Source: Liquidambar formosana (Eukaryota > Streptophyta > Magnoliopsida > Saxifragales > Altingiaceae). Taken from it: a stretch of 64,000 bases of DNA. Where the stretch lies: the NCBI GenBank assembly GCA_039720395.1, contig CM077834.1:2190607-2254606 (forward strand). The letters run 5' to 3'. Of this stretch, positions 48,383 through 60,538 are shown one piece after another (positions within the stretch are counted from its first letter, which is position 1; every line of letters starts with the position of its first letter). The translations under genes were made by a program, and so were the position numbers. A model generated the notes under the pieces. It did not search any database. It worked only from the letters and a program-made list of their open reading frames with translations, and was not told where the DNA came from.

Positions 48383-50035
48383 ACATGTAGTAACTCTCTT
48401 TAGTAGTTTCTAACTCTCTCTGTCTTCTTCCCTTTTTGGATTTTGTTGTTTAAATAATTGACTGAACTTTAAATGTAAATTTCAGTATGGATGATGATAT
48501 CAAGAGTGTAGCTAGAAAAACGGTGCGTTTACCCATCATTGCAAAAAATAATGAGTGAACATTTTAACAGGTGTCATCGTGTCCGTGTTTTTATCATTAT
48601 TTTTATAATGATTTTCCTAATATCAATTGAAGGATCTATCCTACAAGTGTGCTGTTAAGGTTATATATCTATTTAGTGCTTAATCTCAAGTAAATGGAAT
48701 TAAAATCTTGTTAAGGTGAAACTAAATTTATTGTGGCTCCTATAGTCTTTCTTTGTTTTAAGGTGGAATGATGAGGAGGGATGCAAATTAGGTACATTCA
48801 TTTCAACTCAACTCAATAAAATCTTAATCCCAATTATGTAGGATCGATCCGAGTTTTAATGACAGAAGAGGATTGTAATAAATCGATAATTAGGTAAAAT
48901 TTTTAGTCACACACTCATACCTTATGAATTTGTAGGGGTGCAATTTGGGTGAATTAGGCGGATTGAGAGGTTTAAAGTAAGTTTATTACTTATAATGATT
49001 TTAAATTAAGCATGAATCTGAACCCTGATTTGGTGATGGTTTGAAAAAAATAAATACCATGCTCGTGTTATTTGAATTGTTTATAAAAGTAACAAATGAC
49101 TCAATTAGGCGAATCAAAAGACAAAAAATTAGTGATATCATTAAATCCAAACTCCACAAACCTAAGGCATGAGATCAATTTTTTATTTTTATTTTTTTGA
49201 ATCTTGGAATTTTATTAGACTGTACTATCTCGAGCTGTGAGTGCACATGCGGGGGGTCGTCCGTACAAATCTTGTTTGTTTAATTATTTGATTTCACTAT
49301 TTATTTCTCATGGGTTAAGGTGCAATGTTTGTCAATGTGGGAAGGGCAAATCCGTAAAATAACTGTTATGGGTTGTAATCTTTATGGCCGTCCACATAAG
49401 CCCTAAAGTATTTGTACTACTGGTAAATTCCTAGAAGTGCCAAAAACCATTAACCACCGACCACACACTTTCTTACACATATACTATGTAGTACGTAGGA
49501 TAGGAATGAAAAATATTCTTCATTATTTTTTGATGTGTTCGTATTTCAAAGCAAATAAAAAATATTTTCTTTGCAAATACTTTGTAAGCTTCAAATTATT
49601 ATTAATAATTTTCAAATACGGAGTAACATGGATCACAAAAGGTGATTGGCAATCCAATATTATGTTTTATATATATATATATAAATTGTTTGTCCATTAA
49701 TTGAAAAAAATGTATTACTCAGGTTATTTTGTTCATAAGTAAAACTATAATATTGCCACTGCATCAATAGTATCATTTCTCTTCAGAGAAAAACACACGC
49801 TAATTTCAACCCTATTAAAAGAAACAATAATATTATTGTATCTCTCTTAACAGCTTCCTAAAAGAACCCTTATGATGTGACGTGAGAACAAAGATGGATT
49901 AATGGGACCTCATAGTTCTAATTCACCTCTATTTTAAAGCTATATCACAATTTTTTGTTTAAAAGACATCATTACTATTGTTATGTTATATTGTAATTAG
50001 GGATAATTTTATTTTACTCGCTTCAAGTTTGACTC
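48383..50035. other. Intergenic, AT-rich
   Basis: 3' flank of the 48.1 kb gene and non-coding DNA. Short frames such as 49437-49700 are low-complexity. No gene. Confidence 0.4.
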
Positions 50036-50036
50036 G

Positions 50037-50079
<43 letters not shown>

Positions 50080-50307
50080 TTTTTCTTTTTAAAGTGTCTC
50101 TTATAGTCTTAGGAGAAGTAATTCTTATCCCTTTCATATAAGAAAGAGGATTATAATGAATAACAAACAATCTATCATGTATATATATCGATAACTGAAG
50201 GGAAAAAGTGTAATTTTTTTTCTTTTCAGAGTATCTTTTATCATCTTAGGAGAAGTCATTATCCCTTTCATATAAGAAAGAGGATTATAATGAATAACAA
50301 ACAATCT

Positions 50308-50347
<40 letters not shown>

Positions 50348-50505
50348 CGAAGGGAAAAAGTGTAATTTTTTTATTTTTCAGAGTATCTTTTATCATCTTA
50401 GGAGAAGTCATTATACCTTTCGTGTAAGAAAGAGGATTATAATGAATAACAAACAATCTATCACCCATATATATGGATAACCAAAGGGAAGAAGTGTAAT
50501 TTTCA
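50036..50505. repeat. Three-copy tandem repeat of about 130-150 bp with TA microsatellites
   Basis: Three copies start near 50091, 50229 and 50381. Each has ATCTTAGGAGAAG or TAGTCTTAGGAGAAG, AAGAAAGAGGATTATAATG, AATAACAAACAATCTATCA, a TA microsatellite of variable length, and GGGAAAAAGTGTAATTTTT. The first is preceded by a long TA run (50040-50071). No coding potential. Confidence 0.9.
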
Positions 50506-51046
50506 AATTAGAAGGATTGAAAGTGAAAAGAATAAAAAAATAATGTACAAAACTTACCCGGTAAACATTTTTCATTTTTTTTCTTACTCCCTTGGTAGTA
50601 TAATTTTTTTCCTCTTTTTTTTTTTATTATATATATTTATTTTGAAGAATATACATCTGATTAGACGTTTGATAGACAGTGGGCCCACATAATTACTGTT
50701 AGATTACATATTTATGACCTAGGAGAATGATCATGCATGAGAGAGAGAGAGAGAGAGAGAACCAAAACCAATGACATATGATGCTTATCAAAAAAAAAAA
50801 CAAAAAAACCATTGACCTATGAAAGCCAAAAGATAGTGGCCACGCGAAACTTCAAGAGGTCCATGATTATAATACAGAGGTGTGGGGGGAGCTCCATAAT
50901 TATTATAATACAGTAGGAGTGGGACCAGGTGATCCCCACTGACCCCGATTCAGCAACCGGACAATGCCTCGTCCGGTGCTTGTTGGGTCAGATTCCGGTG
51001 GTTCTGTTGACTTCTGGGCTGCCCCTGGTCTGGGAGGAGTGAAGGA
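50506..51046. other. Intergenic
   Basis: No gene. A GA microsatellite lies at 50741-50760. The stretch ends at the target duplication of the 51.06 kb element. Confidence 0.4.
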
Positions 51047-51462
51047 TTCAACTATGGGAATGGCTATTGCAACCCCCCATTCTTGTCATCCCACCTTCCA
51101 TTTTTTAGATTTTTAAGGTTTTATGCAAAATATAAAAGGTTTTTATGAAAACCGGCCGAAATATCTATTAGAAAACATCATTTTGAACAACTTTGTAGAA
51201 GAAAGTTTTTCCAAAATCTATCATTTAAATATACTTTTTAGCCATTTATAATCTTTATTTCATTTTTTATCAAAAAGTCTACTTAAACGATAGATTTTGG
51301 AAAAACTTCTTCTATAAAATTGTTCAAAATAATGTTTTCTAGTATACCAAATGATCAGTTTTTGTAAAAACCTTTTATATTTTTCATGAAACCTTAAAAA
51401 CCAAAAAAAAAAGAAAGGAGTTATAAGAATGGGGGTTTGCAATAGCCGTTCCCTTCAACTAT
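51047..51462. mobile_element. Mutator-type MITE (398 bp) with perfect 9-bp target duplication
   Basis: The element is 51056-51453, flanked on both sides by TTCAACTAT (51047-51055 and 51454-51462). Its ends are inverted: GGGAATGGCTATTGCAACCC on the left, and GGGTTTGCAATAGCCGTTCCC on the right. The inversion extends inward for over 100 bases (for example AAAATCTATCATTTAAA against its opposite). There is no coding capacity. The 9-base duplication and long arms indicate the Mutator superfamily. The perfect duplication suggests a fairly recent insertion. Confidence 0.9.
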
Positions 51463-51989
51463 TCAAGTCATTCAACCCATGTCTTAGGTCTGTGGGTATG
51501 TCTGGCCTAGTCAAAAAGGTCTAGAAGGTGGGACCGTAGGAGGGTCACACCGAAGATGAGCCCATGTGGGCTGGCCTAATGTTGGCCCAACTCAAAATAC
51601 AGCATTTTTTTTATTGAAAAATGATCAAAGTTGCTTAAAAAAAAACCAGATCAGTCTCCACTCAATCTTCGGCCGGACTAAGATTTAGAATATTTTTAAT
51701 TGTTTATCAACTAAAAAAAGAAGGCATTTTTCTTTCCTACCTCTAAATCTAACTTTTCAAGATCCAAACTGAATCTAAATTAACTGGAATTGTGAAAGTT
51801 GATTTTAAATGATCAAATAACACATTCCAAAAAAAGAAGCAACTCAAAATGAGGGACACACTGAAGTCTTCACTTTATTTTCCAGAAAAAGTTGTAATAC
51901 AAACTTAGAAAGTAGGTCTCATATACATTACAGAACTTTTATTGACAAAGTGTACAAGCAAGTAAATTTCCTTTCCATGATGGTGCCAA
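51463..51989. other. Intergenic, 3' flank of the TPK gene
   Basis: No gene. The 150 bases before 51990 are probably the TPK 3'UTR. They resemble the DNA at 63770-63860 (AGAAAGTAG-TCT, GTGTACAAG, AGTAAATT), which precedes the second TPK copy. Confidence 0.5.
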
Positions 51990-53591
51990 TTACTTCCCTG
52001 GCTCGGATGATTGAGCAGGCGCTACTATTTCAGAGGCGGACAATGTTCCTGTCTGATCAACATCAAGATCTTGGAACTTCTCCAATATAAGTGAAATATC
52101 TTCTGGGCTAATCTTTCCCATCTCTTTGAGCTTATGTAGGATGAACTCAGACTTACTGTGTGGAAAAAAAAAAAAGGAAAAATTTAATGAAAAACATTGA
52201 ACCCTATCTAATAAATAGTACTATGCAGTATGGGAATTTTTTTTTTTATATTTATTTTAATACTGGGGGATCAATGGAATCTATCTATTCTTTAACATGC
52301 ATCCTACTATTAACAAATGGGTATTAATGTTCTTCTATGAATTTGAACCCAATATCACATATTCAACAAGGGAGGAGATTGACACTAGGCTAATTGTCAT
52401 GCCATCAACGGACAATGATTCATATATATATATACATATACGTGTTTTGGGAGGGCCAAATGTAGTTATCCCAGGCCTACTCCTATTGAGATTTAGGCAC
52501 AGATTAGTTTCATAAGATGCACAGTCCACCTACAATTCAAACTCAGGACCTTTGATTCCCAAGCTTTGGTTGTTTGCCATTTGCATTACCCTTGTAGGTT
52601 TGTGGACAACAATTATTAAGCAAGTGCTTCGAGAAAAGAACACCAGAAAACTAGTATTAATGCTCAGACATGCATGCACAATATATAAACTTACTCAACA
52701 ACTTTATCGTCATCACGATCAGCAGCCTCCAAATCTTTGTTTGTCATCCTCCTAGTGAGAACCGAGTTAACAAATAATCTTTGTCTTCTTTCAGCGTTAA
52801 GCTCAGCAACATAGCAGAAAAGCTGAGCTAAGCAAATAGTACTAGTCAATATCCAAAACACAGCAAAAACTCGCCCACCCAGAGTGTCGAAGCTCTTGTC
52901 TCCATAACCGAGTGTCGCGACGGTAATGCAAACACAATAAATTGAATCAACGAGGCTCATTTTCTCTACAAAAGCTAGGACTATAGTTCCAACAATCATG
53001 AGCGTTAAAAGAATGCAAAGAGCTGTAGCAAACTTGTGTCTGGCTTTGTTGGTTTCAATATTCTCCTTGGGAGTTTCATCTGGAGAACATTCTTGGTATA
53101 TTTGTAAGGCTTTAACCAGCAAATTTCCCTGTTTTTCTACCAAAACGTCTGCTACTTTGCCTAGAAGGAGTGCAACTAGAGCCATTCCTGTGAAGACATA
53201 AACACAAGCAATAATTTTTGTGAGGGCACTATTAGGCACAATGTCTCCATACCCAACAGTGGCCATTGTGACTATACAGAAATAAACAGCATCAAGAAGT
53301 CCATTTGTTTTTTTCCCCTTCATCTGGTGGCGGAGGAGGTAGAAGCAGAGGGTGCCTGCCCCAAGGTAGACGGCCAAGAATATTACGGCGACTTGGGTGA
53401 AACTGAGGTGGGGTTTTGCTTTAACGGATTCAGAATGTGGAAGTGAGCCACCGCGTTCTACTTCTTCAGCTAATAGATCACTTCTGCTGCGGCGGTTTCT
53501 TCTTTTCTTGGGAGCCTGTAGTTTGATTTGTTTGGGGTGTAGGATCTAATAATCTTGGCACCGACGGTTGTTTTGGACCATCGTAGGCCAT
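51990..53591 (-). CDS. TPK1: Two-pore potassium channel, TPK1/KCO1 type, with a one-base frameshift near the N-terminus
   Basis: Vacuolar-membrane K+ channel gated by cytosolic Ca2+. Coding exons are 53591-52695 and 52155-51990. Two P-loop filters GYGD are visible: TVGYGDIVPNS at about 112-121 and TLGYGDKSF at about 227-234, each between membrane helices. The tail has two EF-hand loops: DRDDDKVVDKSE (about 291-302, split by the intron) and DVDQTGTLSASE (about 330-341). From the ATG at 53589-53591 the frame reads MAYDGPKQPSVPRLLDPTPQ and then runs out of frame at about 53515-53518 (ACTACAGGCTCCC). Dropping one G restores APKKRRNRRSRSD and about 353 residues, close to the family length. No alternative ATG exists in the long frame (it would start at a non-ATG codon), so this is a lesion or a sequence error. 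The 5'UTR is split by a 2.3 kb intron. Confidence 0.85.
52440..52640 (-). mobile_element. SINE-like remnant in the TPK coding intron
   Basis: On the minus strand, a B-box-like GGTCCTGAGTTTGAATTG (52533-52550) lies downstream of GGGTAATGCAAATGGCAA (near 52577-52594), which has a weak A-box-like look. The body GTGGACTGTGCATCTTATGA is echoed near 54405-54435 (ACTATGCATCCCGTGGGATC) in the 5'UTR intron of the same gene, so the two are probably fragments of one SINE family. Confidence 0.4.
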
Positions 53592-53632
53592 TAAAATTTT
53601 GATTCAGCGATTAAGGATGAGTTTCACAAAAC

Positions 53633-55929
53633 CTGCAAATCATTAAGAAGTGGTGATTAAAGTTGCCATGATAGTCAGAAGTTAAAAATTTGGCCCAGTG
53701 AGATGAGTTTAACCAGATTTGAAAATTCACTAATGTTTAGTAGGAATTTTTTTTTTTTTTTTTTTCATATAAATTTATTTTGCCTTGTACAGAAATTAAG
53801 GTATAAACATAATTTTCTCAAACAAACTATGAATTGAGAGAGAAATACATGGCACATTCAATCCACACATGAGATTTGATTGACATGTGCGAATTTTAAT
53901 TAATTTTGCCCTAATCTGGATAATCAATCATTTTGCAATTCATAGTGTACATTTTCAAGGTCTTGAACTTTACTTTATTATTATTATTATTTTTTTGATA
54001 GGGGGAAAACAAGGGTATTTCAGGCTCCCTCCCGCTAAGACAACCTCTAATAGTGTGGCAAAACGTGAGGCAAAGATAAAATTTGCCTCACGTGTGAAAA
54101 AAAGTTATTCCAACTAGTGATGCATTTCTTGAGAAAAATATAACTTGAGTCAAATCTTGAACTATATTTGATTTAAAAAATGGGCAAATTATAATATCTG
54201 CTACATCATCATTTGGAAGGAATGATAGTTGAAGCTGAAGGGCCGGTGAGGCAAAAAAATGACTTTCATGTATGGGAGTAGCTACATTTTTCATATGATG
54301 CATATTCACTATAACAATGTATTTTATACTGCCGCAATACAAAAATAGTTTTGCATCACTAAAATGCCTTCACATGATTGGAGTTGCTCTAAGGTTTGAG
54401 TCTAAACTGATCCCACGGGATGCATAGTCCACCAACCAAAGTGTTGATTAATCAGCATCAAATTTATGGCTTGATGCTTTTTCAAAGCATTAATTCCATT
54501 CGCATTTGGGTCGTGGGAATGAAAACGAGGAATGGGTTTTGGAATCAATGATTTCATGGAATATATCCGTCAGTCGGACTATCTCTCTTATGCTTTGATT
54601 CCCCAAACACGAGAATCAGAATACCACTTCCCAGGAGTGAATGATATTCTTGCAATCTATGGGATTCTTCTTCCCAAAGAAATGAGATTCCCTTCATCTC
54701 GTGTCTCAAAGATAGGCATAACGCAGAATGGGAATGCCCGAATTTCCAACTCTTTCTACAAACCAAACATGATCTCTATTTAGACAAACAACCAATTTCT
54801 ATCTGCACTAACCTTCACGTTGGGAATTCATACCCATTCCAATTTTGTATGGCTAGTCCACGAATTTTAAAACAACGGTTTTCAAGGGAAAGCAATTAAA
54901 AAAGTTATTATCAATAAATAAATATACTATTTATTGAAGAATCTAAAATAAACTGTCAACAGACTTAGATAATAAATTGAGTTTCAATGTATAAAAGTAT
55001 TTTACAATTTTTCTTTATTATATTTTATTTTTATAATAAGTAAAAATATCAAATATATCTAAATCTACTTCATCACCCCCTCAAAATGAGAATCTCACCT
55101 TCGAAGGAGGGAAGAAGACCCATTAGATGAGAGAGGATTCAGTGCGGAGTTGATAAAACTTAATACAATATTGAGGTGAAATAAACCCTTGGATTAACTT
55201 TTGAACGGCTCGAATTTAAAGATCAAAAGTTACAATTGAAATGACCAAAATGACCTCAATGGACAATTTTTTTATCCTTAAATCCAAGCTGTCCAAAAGC
55301 TAATCTAAAAGTCCATTTTACGTTGAGACCGTGCTGAGTTTTATCAACTCAGCAATGAACCAGCAAGTTATTGGCAACAAAGATTATTGGCATTAATCAA
55401 ACTATTATTTTTAAAAAATTTAGTTATAGATAAGAATATGACTCATCATTAAAAAATTATACTTTTATCTTGTTGCATGGTGTGGTGGGGGGTATGGTGT
55501 GTGGAAGATATCTATGATTTGCAGAAACCCTTTTTTTTTTCTTTTTTTTTTTTTTTTTCTGGGGTTAAATGGAAAGAGACAAAAGAAAAAGAAACCCCTT
55601 TTTAATATGAATTAAAATGAGATATCATGGGTCTGGATCTGACCATCCCCACATGAATTGGCCAAGCAAAATCCCCATAAATGAAGAGAGTTCCAACATA
55701 TAAAGAAACCAACAAATTTACAATACTAATACTTTATTTCTAGGATAAGAAACATGAAATTTAAAATTCAAGAGTCAGTTTCAATGATTGCAACCATTAA
55801 AAACACACTTTGGAGCAATAAAAAAAAAATTAAAAAAAAAAAAAACCCATTGAGGAAACACCCATTTTGCACTTTTCAAAGCATAAGCATAGATTGAGCA
55901 TTTTAAAGAAAGAAAAATGGTTTTAGTAC
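53633..55929 (-). other. TPK 5'UTR intron
   Basis: Donor CTTTCAG|GTACTAAAAC at 55930/55929 and acceptor GATTTGCAG|GTTTTGTG at 53633/53632 place the 5' leader exon at about 55930-56050 and the coding exon from 53632. The intron holds poly-T runs, a possible MITE at about 54035-54400 with sub-terminal CTCTAATAGTG and GGAGTTGCTCTAA, and a SINE fragment. No other gene is supported; the 54532-54783 frame is not recognisable. Confidence 0.55.
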
Positions 55930-56050
55930 CTGAAAGGGAGGGAACTGCGTGATGGTGATCTCGGCTACTGTGTGGGTGATTTAGGAAAAGTGTGTTTTTA
56001 GAAGAAACTGAGTTTCATCCTGTCTCAGTGAGCAGGATGGCCATAAGAGC

Positions 56051-57169
56051 TTATAAATTAGTTCCAATATGCTTCGAAAAATGAGGAACAAGAGTGGCTT
56101 GGGAAATGACTCAAACGAGGAATAAAAGTGTTTTATGAATCAATTCCAAAGTGCTTTTAAGCGGCAGACAATAATCAAGCTTGATTCGGCCGCTGGGGAT
56201 CCGATACTGAGGGATGGCTGCAGGAGGACTAAAGGGTTCTCCCATCATTCTAGAGTTCGAAGTAAAAGACCCAAACTCCTCATTAGTTTTTTTGGGTGTA
56301 AATTACATGAAGCTCTTTGAATTATAGGTCAATATTTTTGTCAAATTTATCGTCTACTTCTGTTAGAGTTAATGCCTAAACTAATTCTTTAGCCAAAGAC
56401 AAAATAAAACCTAAACCAATAGCCTTAGATTCTCATAAGCTCTTCTTGGAGGAGTGCATGCGTTGGGTTTTTCAGCAATTTGTATTTGTAGCAAGGTTGT
56501 GAACAGCTAGAAAAGCGTCAGATCCTGAGCTTGTATAGTGGAGGATCAGTTGTGGCTTTGTAGAAGGGTCAGTGCATGGGATACACAGAGGGCTATGTTT
56601 GCTATTGGAAATGAGAAAGGCCCAAATCCGAAAGAAGAGCTTATGTTTTGTTTGGTTGGTGAGAAAATTTAGGAAAAGAAAGAAAAATGTGAATTTGTGT
56701 TCGGTTGTTGAGAAAATTTACCAGGGGGAAAAAAGATTGTGAATTTAAATTTTTGCTATTTTCATATATTGGGACTAATGGTTACCAAAACCACTGTAAA
56801 ATTTCATGATTTTGGTTTCATTTTAATTTCCTCAATTCTCCATAAGGCCATAAGCCAAATAGAGGGTTATAAAAGCATTGATCTCCTTTAGAGCTAATAA
56901 TATCCATTGTAAGGAGATTGTACATACTTAAGGGATTAGTCGAAACTTACCTTTATTGATATTGAGGGGAAAAAAAAAAAAACACTATACAAATCCGCCT
57001 TAGATTGTGGTTGCCTCAGGATTTGATTGAAAATAAAAGAAGTGAATTATGGTCTCCTTTAAATAATAAAATCAATTTTCTTATATTAATAATAAACAGT
57101 CATCCTTACAAGAAGTCACCCGTAATAATTGGGTCAAAAGTCCAGCATGCCTCTTCAAATCTTTAAAAT
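56051..57169. other. TPK promoter side and 3' flank of F-box copy 1
   Basis: Minus-strand TPK promoter on the left, F-box 3' flank on the right. A motif GTTTGGTTGGTGAGAAAATTTA at 56649 is repeated in diverged form at about 56700. No gene. Confidence 0.4.
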
Positions 57170-58206
57170 CTATATTTCTGGTCTCATCCAACTTACGTTA
57201 GTAGTCCACCTTGCTGGAAACTTGGAGAGACACACCCAGCGCTTGGTCCCCAAGTTGTATACCCCAAACTCACGGCGATCACCTGTATGTGCAGTCTCGT
57301 CATCGACAAAATAGATGCAATTAGGCCTCCAATATCCTCCATAATGGCTACCAGTACTTATTGATACTGGAACTTCTCTTGCTCAAGAAGATGGCTTCAT
57401 CTCCCAAATTTCTCACTCGCGTCCACCATCTTTTACTCCAATCCAATTTATGAACCTCGAATATATGGGGCGGCCATGGATGAGCTCCTGCGTATCTTAT
57501 TACTAACAAAAAATCCTCCCCTCGTCGACTCCACTAAGTAATGATTAGAGCATGGCCCTTTGAACGAGTCGAGTTGTACCTCCGGTGAACCACCGGGGTT
57601 GCACTGCAGGATGCATCCCATATGATTGACCATGTAAAATTTGTCATTGTAAAACATGTCATCATCGTGCAGAACATTGGAACGTATTATGCTCCACTTT
57701 TCATCTCCTGGTTTGCAAAAGGCCAACGTCTGGTTATAAGGGTGATTCACCAGGACTGTGCAGTTGGGATTTGAAGGGCTGGTGGATGTGATCACGTTCA
57801 ACGATTGTGGGTCTTTGAAATCGCTCCCCGGTGGAAGCCTGATGTGGGCTTTTGTGAAGGGATTCAATAGACGAATTTCATGTGGGAAATCGCGGCCGAT
57901 TGTTAGTATCCACCCAAAAGACGAAGAAAGACACCATCTGCCATGCGTTTCTAATGACAATAGATAGTGAAGGAGGTTCGTTTTGGGGTTGAAGACATAG
58001 CAACAACCTCCTTCCTCAGAAGGAATGATCAACAATAATGGAGGCATAGACGGGTTCAGTTTGCGATATATTGGTGTAGCGATGGTCCACCATGAAGTAC
58101 AAACTGCTCTGCATCGTAAAAGGTCGAGGCAGTCCGTCGTCAAGCGCTCGAAAATAACCTGGAGGAGCTCTATTGGGAGGTCGGACCATGGTGGTGGTGG
58201 AGCCAT
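57170..58206 (-). pseudogene. F-box/DUF295 (KIB/SKIP23-like) copy 1, frameshifted twice
   Basis: An F-box protein would bind SKP1 in an SCF ubiquitin ligase; DUF295 is the plant C-terminal propeller-like domain. The start is MAPPPPWSDLPIELLQVIFE at 58206 with the F-box at residues 7-45 (WSDLPIELLQVIF...CRAVCTSW). The frame is good to about 57500 (LVESTRGGFFVSNKI), then stops at 57448. The remaining domain continues in other frames: GAHPWPPHIFEVHKLDW...GDEAIFLSKRSS, then after a second shift at about 57365 NCIYFVDDE...FGVYNLGTKRWVCL...VSWMRPEI ending at 57170. Compared with copy 2, each break corresponds to a net gain of about four bases. The truncated frame could still make an F-box-only protein, but loss of function is more likely. 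Confidence 0.85.
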
Positions 58207-59500
58207 TGAGACAATCAGACAAAGACTTGCAATTCTAAAGAAACCAGTGCTTATACCTCTAAATACTTACATAAAGGCTTTAATTCAATTCCTTGTGGTG
58301 TACGAATATAAATTTTTATTTTTATTTTTATTTTTTCGTGCTGTGGAAGTGAGGAGTGCTTTACCATTACATTCCTGCGTGTAATAGGACTCAGATATTT
58401 TTACCGCATGGCCTGCCCTTTTTTAGTAGAGACGGGTCATACTGTTGAAACAGGCCGACCTAATTCTTAATATTAGGTATTGCGGACCGTCGGATCAAGT
58501 ATTAGTGTTTGTTGATTAGACCCAAAATTTAAACAAGCGAGAACTCCTGAATAATTGTTGCCAAAAAAAAAAAAAAATTCATGAATAAACCAAAATTCCT
58601 ATATTTTGATGTGTGTGTGTGTGGATAGGGAGCAAAAAGAAAAGGAAACGAAAAAAAAAAAAAAGAAACAAAAGAATAATGCTATGTAGTTGGAAACTCA
58701 TTTTTCTAAATTTATTTACTTAACTAATGTGACAATTTCATTTTTTTTTTTTTTTTTTTTTTTGGGTATGATTGGAGGGGTTTGAATCCCTAATCTATCC
58801 TAATATAGTAATTCTACCATTTATCTCACCCTCTCTCGCCACTAGGTTAGCCCTAATGACTTAACTAATGTGACAACTTCATCAACCAATTAAAAATTCT
58901 ACATAATATAAAAATAAATAATATAATTGTCCACACTCAAGTAGAATTGGACATAAAAAATTAACTCTCTGTATTTTATAAATAAAATAGCAGTTATTAG
59001 TTTAATAGTTAATACTATATGTAAAGCGAGGTTTGTTCTATGTATTTTCTAGTCTCTCTCTACTTATCTTCCTCCCTAAAGTTTCAACAGCAATGTCTCC
59101 ACTTTTATGGTCATATATTACTACTTCCATTACTACTACTTTCTATTGTCAATGATCAATGCAATGAAGGCAGAATTCATAATCTCTTCAATATTCAACG
59201 AACCAGATTCATGGAATTCTAGTGAGTAATTGCCACTAATTATATTTTGGCTGCAGTTCTAGCTTGAATACCTTTCGAAGAATCCAAATCCAATCCCCAC
59301 CTCCAAGTACTTTTTGAAATCAAAAACCCACAATTGGATTTTGGATTTTGGACAGAGATGATTTCTCACATGGAAGTAAGGCTACATCAAGAGGGTCGAT
59401 CATATCATCATCTAATCCTTTTTTCCTAGCTGCAATATATAATCTTAATTATACATTGTAGTAACCAGAATTTCGCATTCTACAAACCAAGTCATGATAA
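58207..59500. other. Intergenic, with the promoter of F-box copy 1
   Basis: The first 80 bases (AAAGAAACCAGTGCTTATACC) match the same position upstream of copy 2 (62449-62470), so the duplication includes the core promoter. The rest is AT-rich with a poly-T run at 58741-58763 and no gene. Confidence 0.5.
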
Positions 59501-60538
59501 AAGGTAGAAGGGTGACCCTATTTCCACACCCTTTTTTACTTATCCACACCCTTCTCTGGGGCAATTTTGTCATTTTACTCATTTCCCCTTCTCTTCTCCT
59601 CTACATTAGTGTTTTCTTATTTTCTATCCTTTCTCCTTCATCCGACAACCCTTTTGTGCACAGTTAACTCCATTTCTTCCAGCATATAATGAAACTTTAA
59701 AAAGAAAAAAATAAAGATGAAGAAGAGGAAAGTGAATCGAAAAGGAAGAAGCATGACATTCGTTCGGAGGAAAAAAAAAAAAAACAAAAACAAAAACAAG
59801 AAATCAAAATAAATACACAAAAAAATTGAAAGAAGAAAAATTAAGGCGCAGCAGCAATTGGCCACTTGTTAACGGCCAACCAGATTAGAACTTCAAGTTC
59901 AAACCCATAAGAAACCCACAAACCCCTCATCGCAGAGCACCAAAGGTTAGGTTTGGTGTGTCAACAATGGTGGCTTCAACGATGGAAGTGATGAGTCTAT
60001 GGTTTCCATAGCTGGTGATTTCCAGCAAGCGAGCTGGTGCGGTCCATGGTGGATGACGACAAGAGGTGCATGGAGGGAGGGAGGGAGGGGGAGAGAAAAA
60101 AAATGAAAGAAGAAGAAAAGAAAAAAAACTACAGAGAGGGTTGTGACCGACGTCGAGTGTTAAATTTAATTCAAGAAAAGGCATAGTCATTTGTGTGGGG
60201 GAGTTGCCTTGTCGGCCAGAAAAATGGAGTTTGTTGGGAATTTTGTTTTTATTTTTTTTTATTTTTCATTTGCTTGCTTATTTATATTTATATATATTTA
60301 ATAGTCTTGCGCTATTGAATTATTGTTTTTCAAACCAAATTCGATGATGTTATAGAGGTTATGGATTTGTATTCAACTGTGAGAGGATGCGGGGGTGGCG
60401 TCAAAGAATGGAGGATAAAAAAATGGAGAGGGGAAGACAGAAGAAAGGGAAGGGAAGTGAAAAGGGAAATGACAGAATTACCCATACAGGGTGTGGATAA
60501 GTAAAAAAAGGTGTGGATATAGGGTCACCAAGGTAGAA
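59501..60538. mobile_element. Mutator-like element (about 1.02 kb) with 9-bp target duplication
   Basis: Flanked by AAGGTAGAA at 59501-59509 and 60530-60538. Ends are inverted: GGTGACCCTATTTCCACACC on the left and GGTGTGGATATAGGGTCACC on the right. The arms continue through ACTTATCCACACCCT/AGGGTGTGGATAAGT and TTTTGTCATTT/AAATGACAGAAT for roughly 85 bases. The centre (59600-60450) has poly-A/AAG tracts and a GC-richer part (59930-60070, minus-strand frame) that may be captured host DNA. No transposase. The perfect duplication suggests a young insertion between the two F-box copies. Confidence 0.88.

Noticed and set aside
54532..54783. 83-residue plus-strand frame in the TPK 5'UTR intron
   Set aside because: Overlapped by an opposite-strand frame and made of GAATC/GATTC-rich repeat-like DNA; more likely MITE sequence than a gene.
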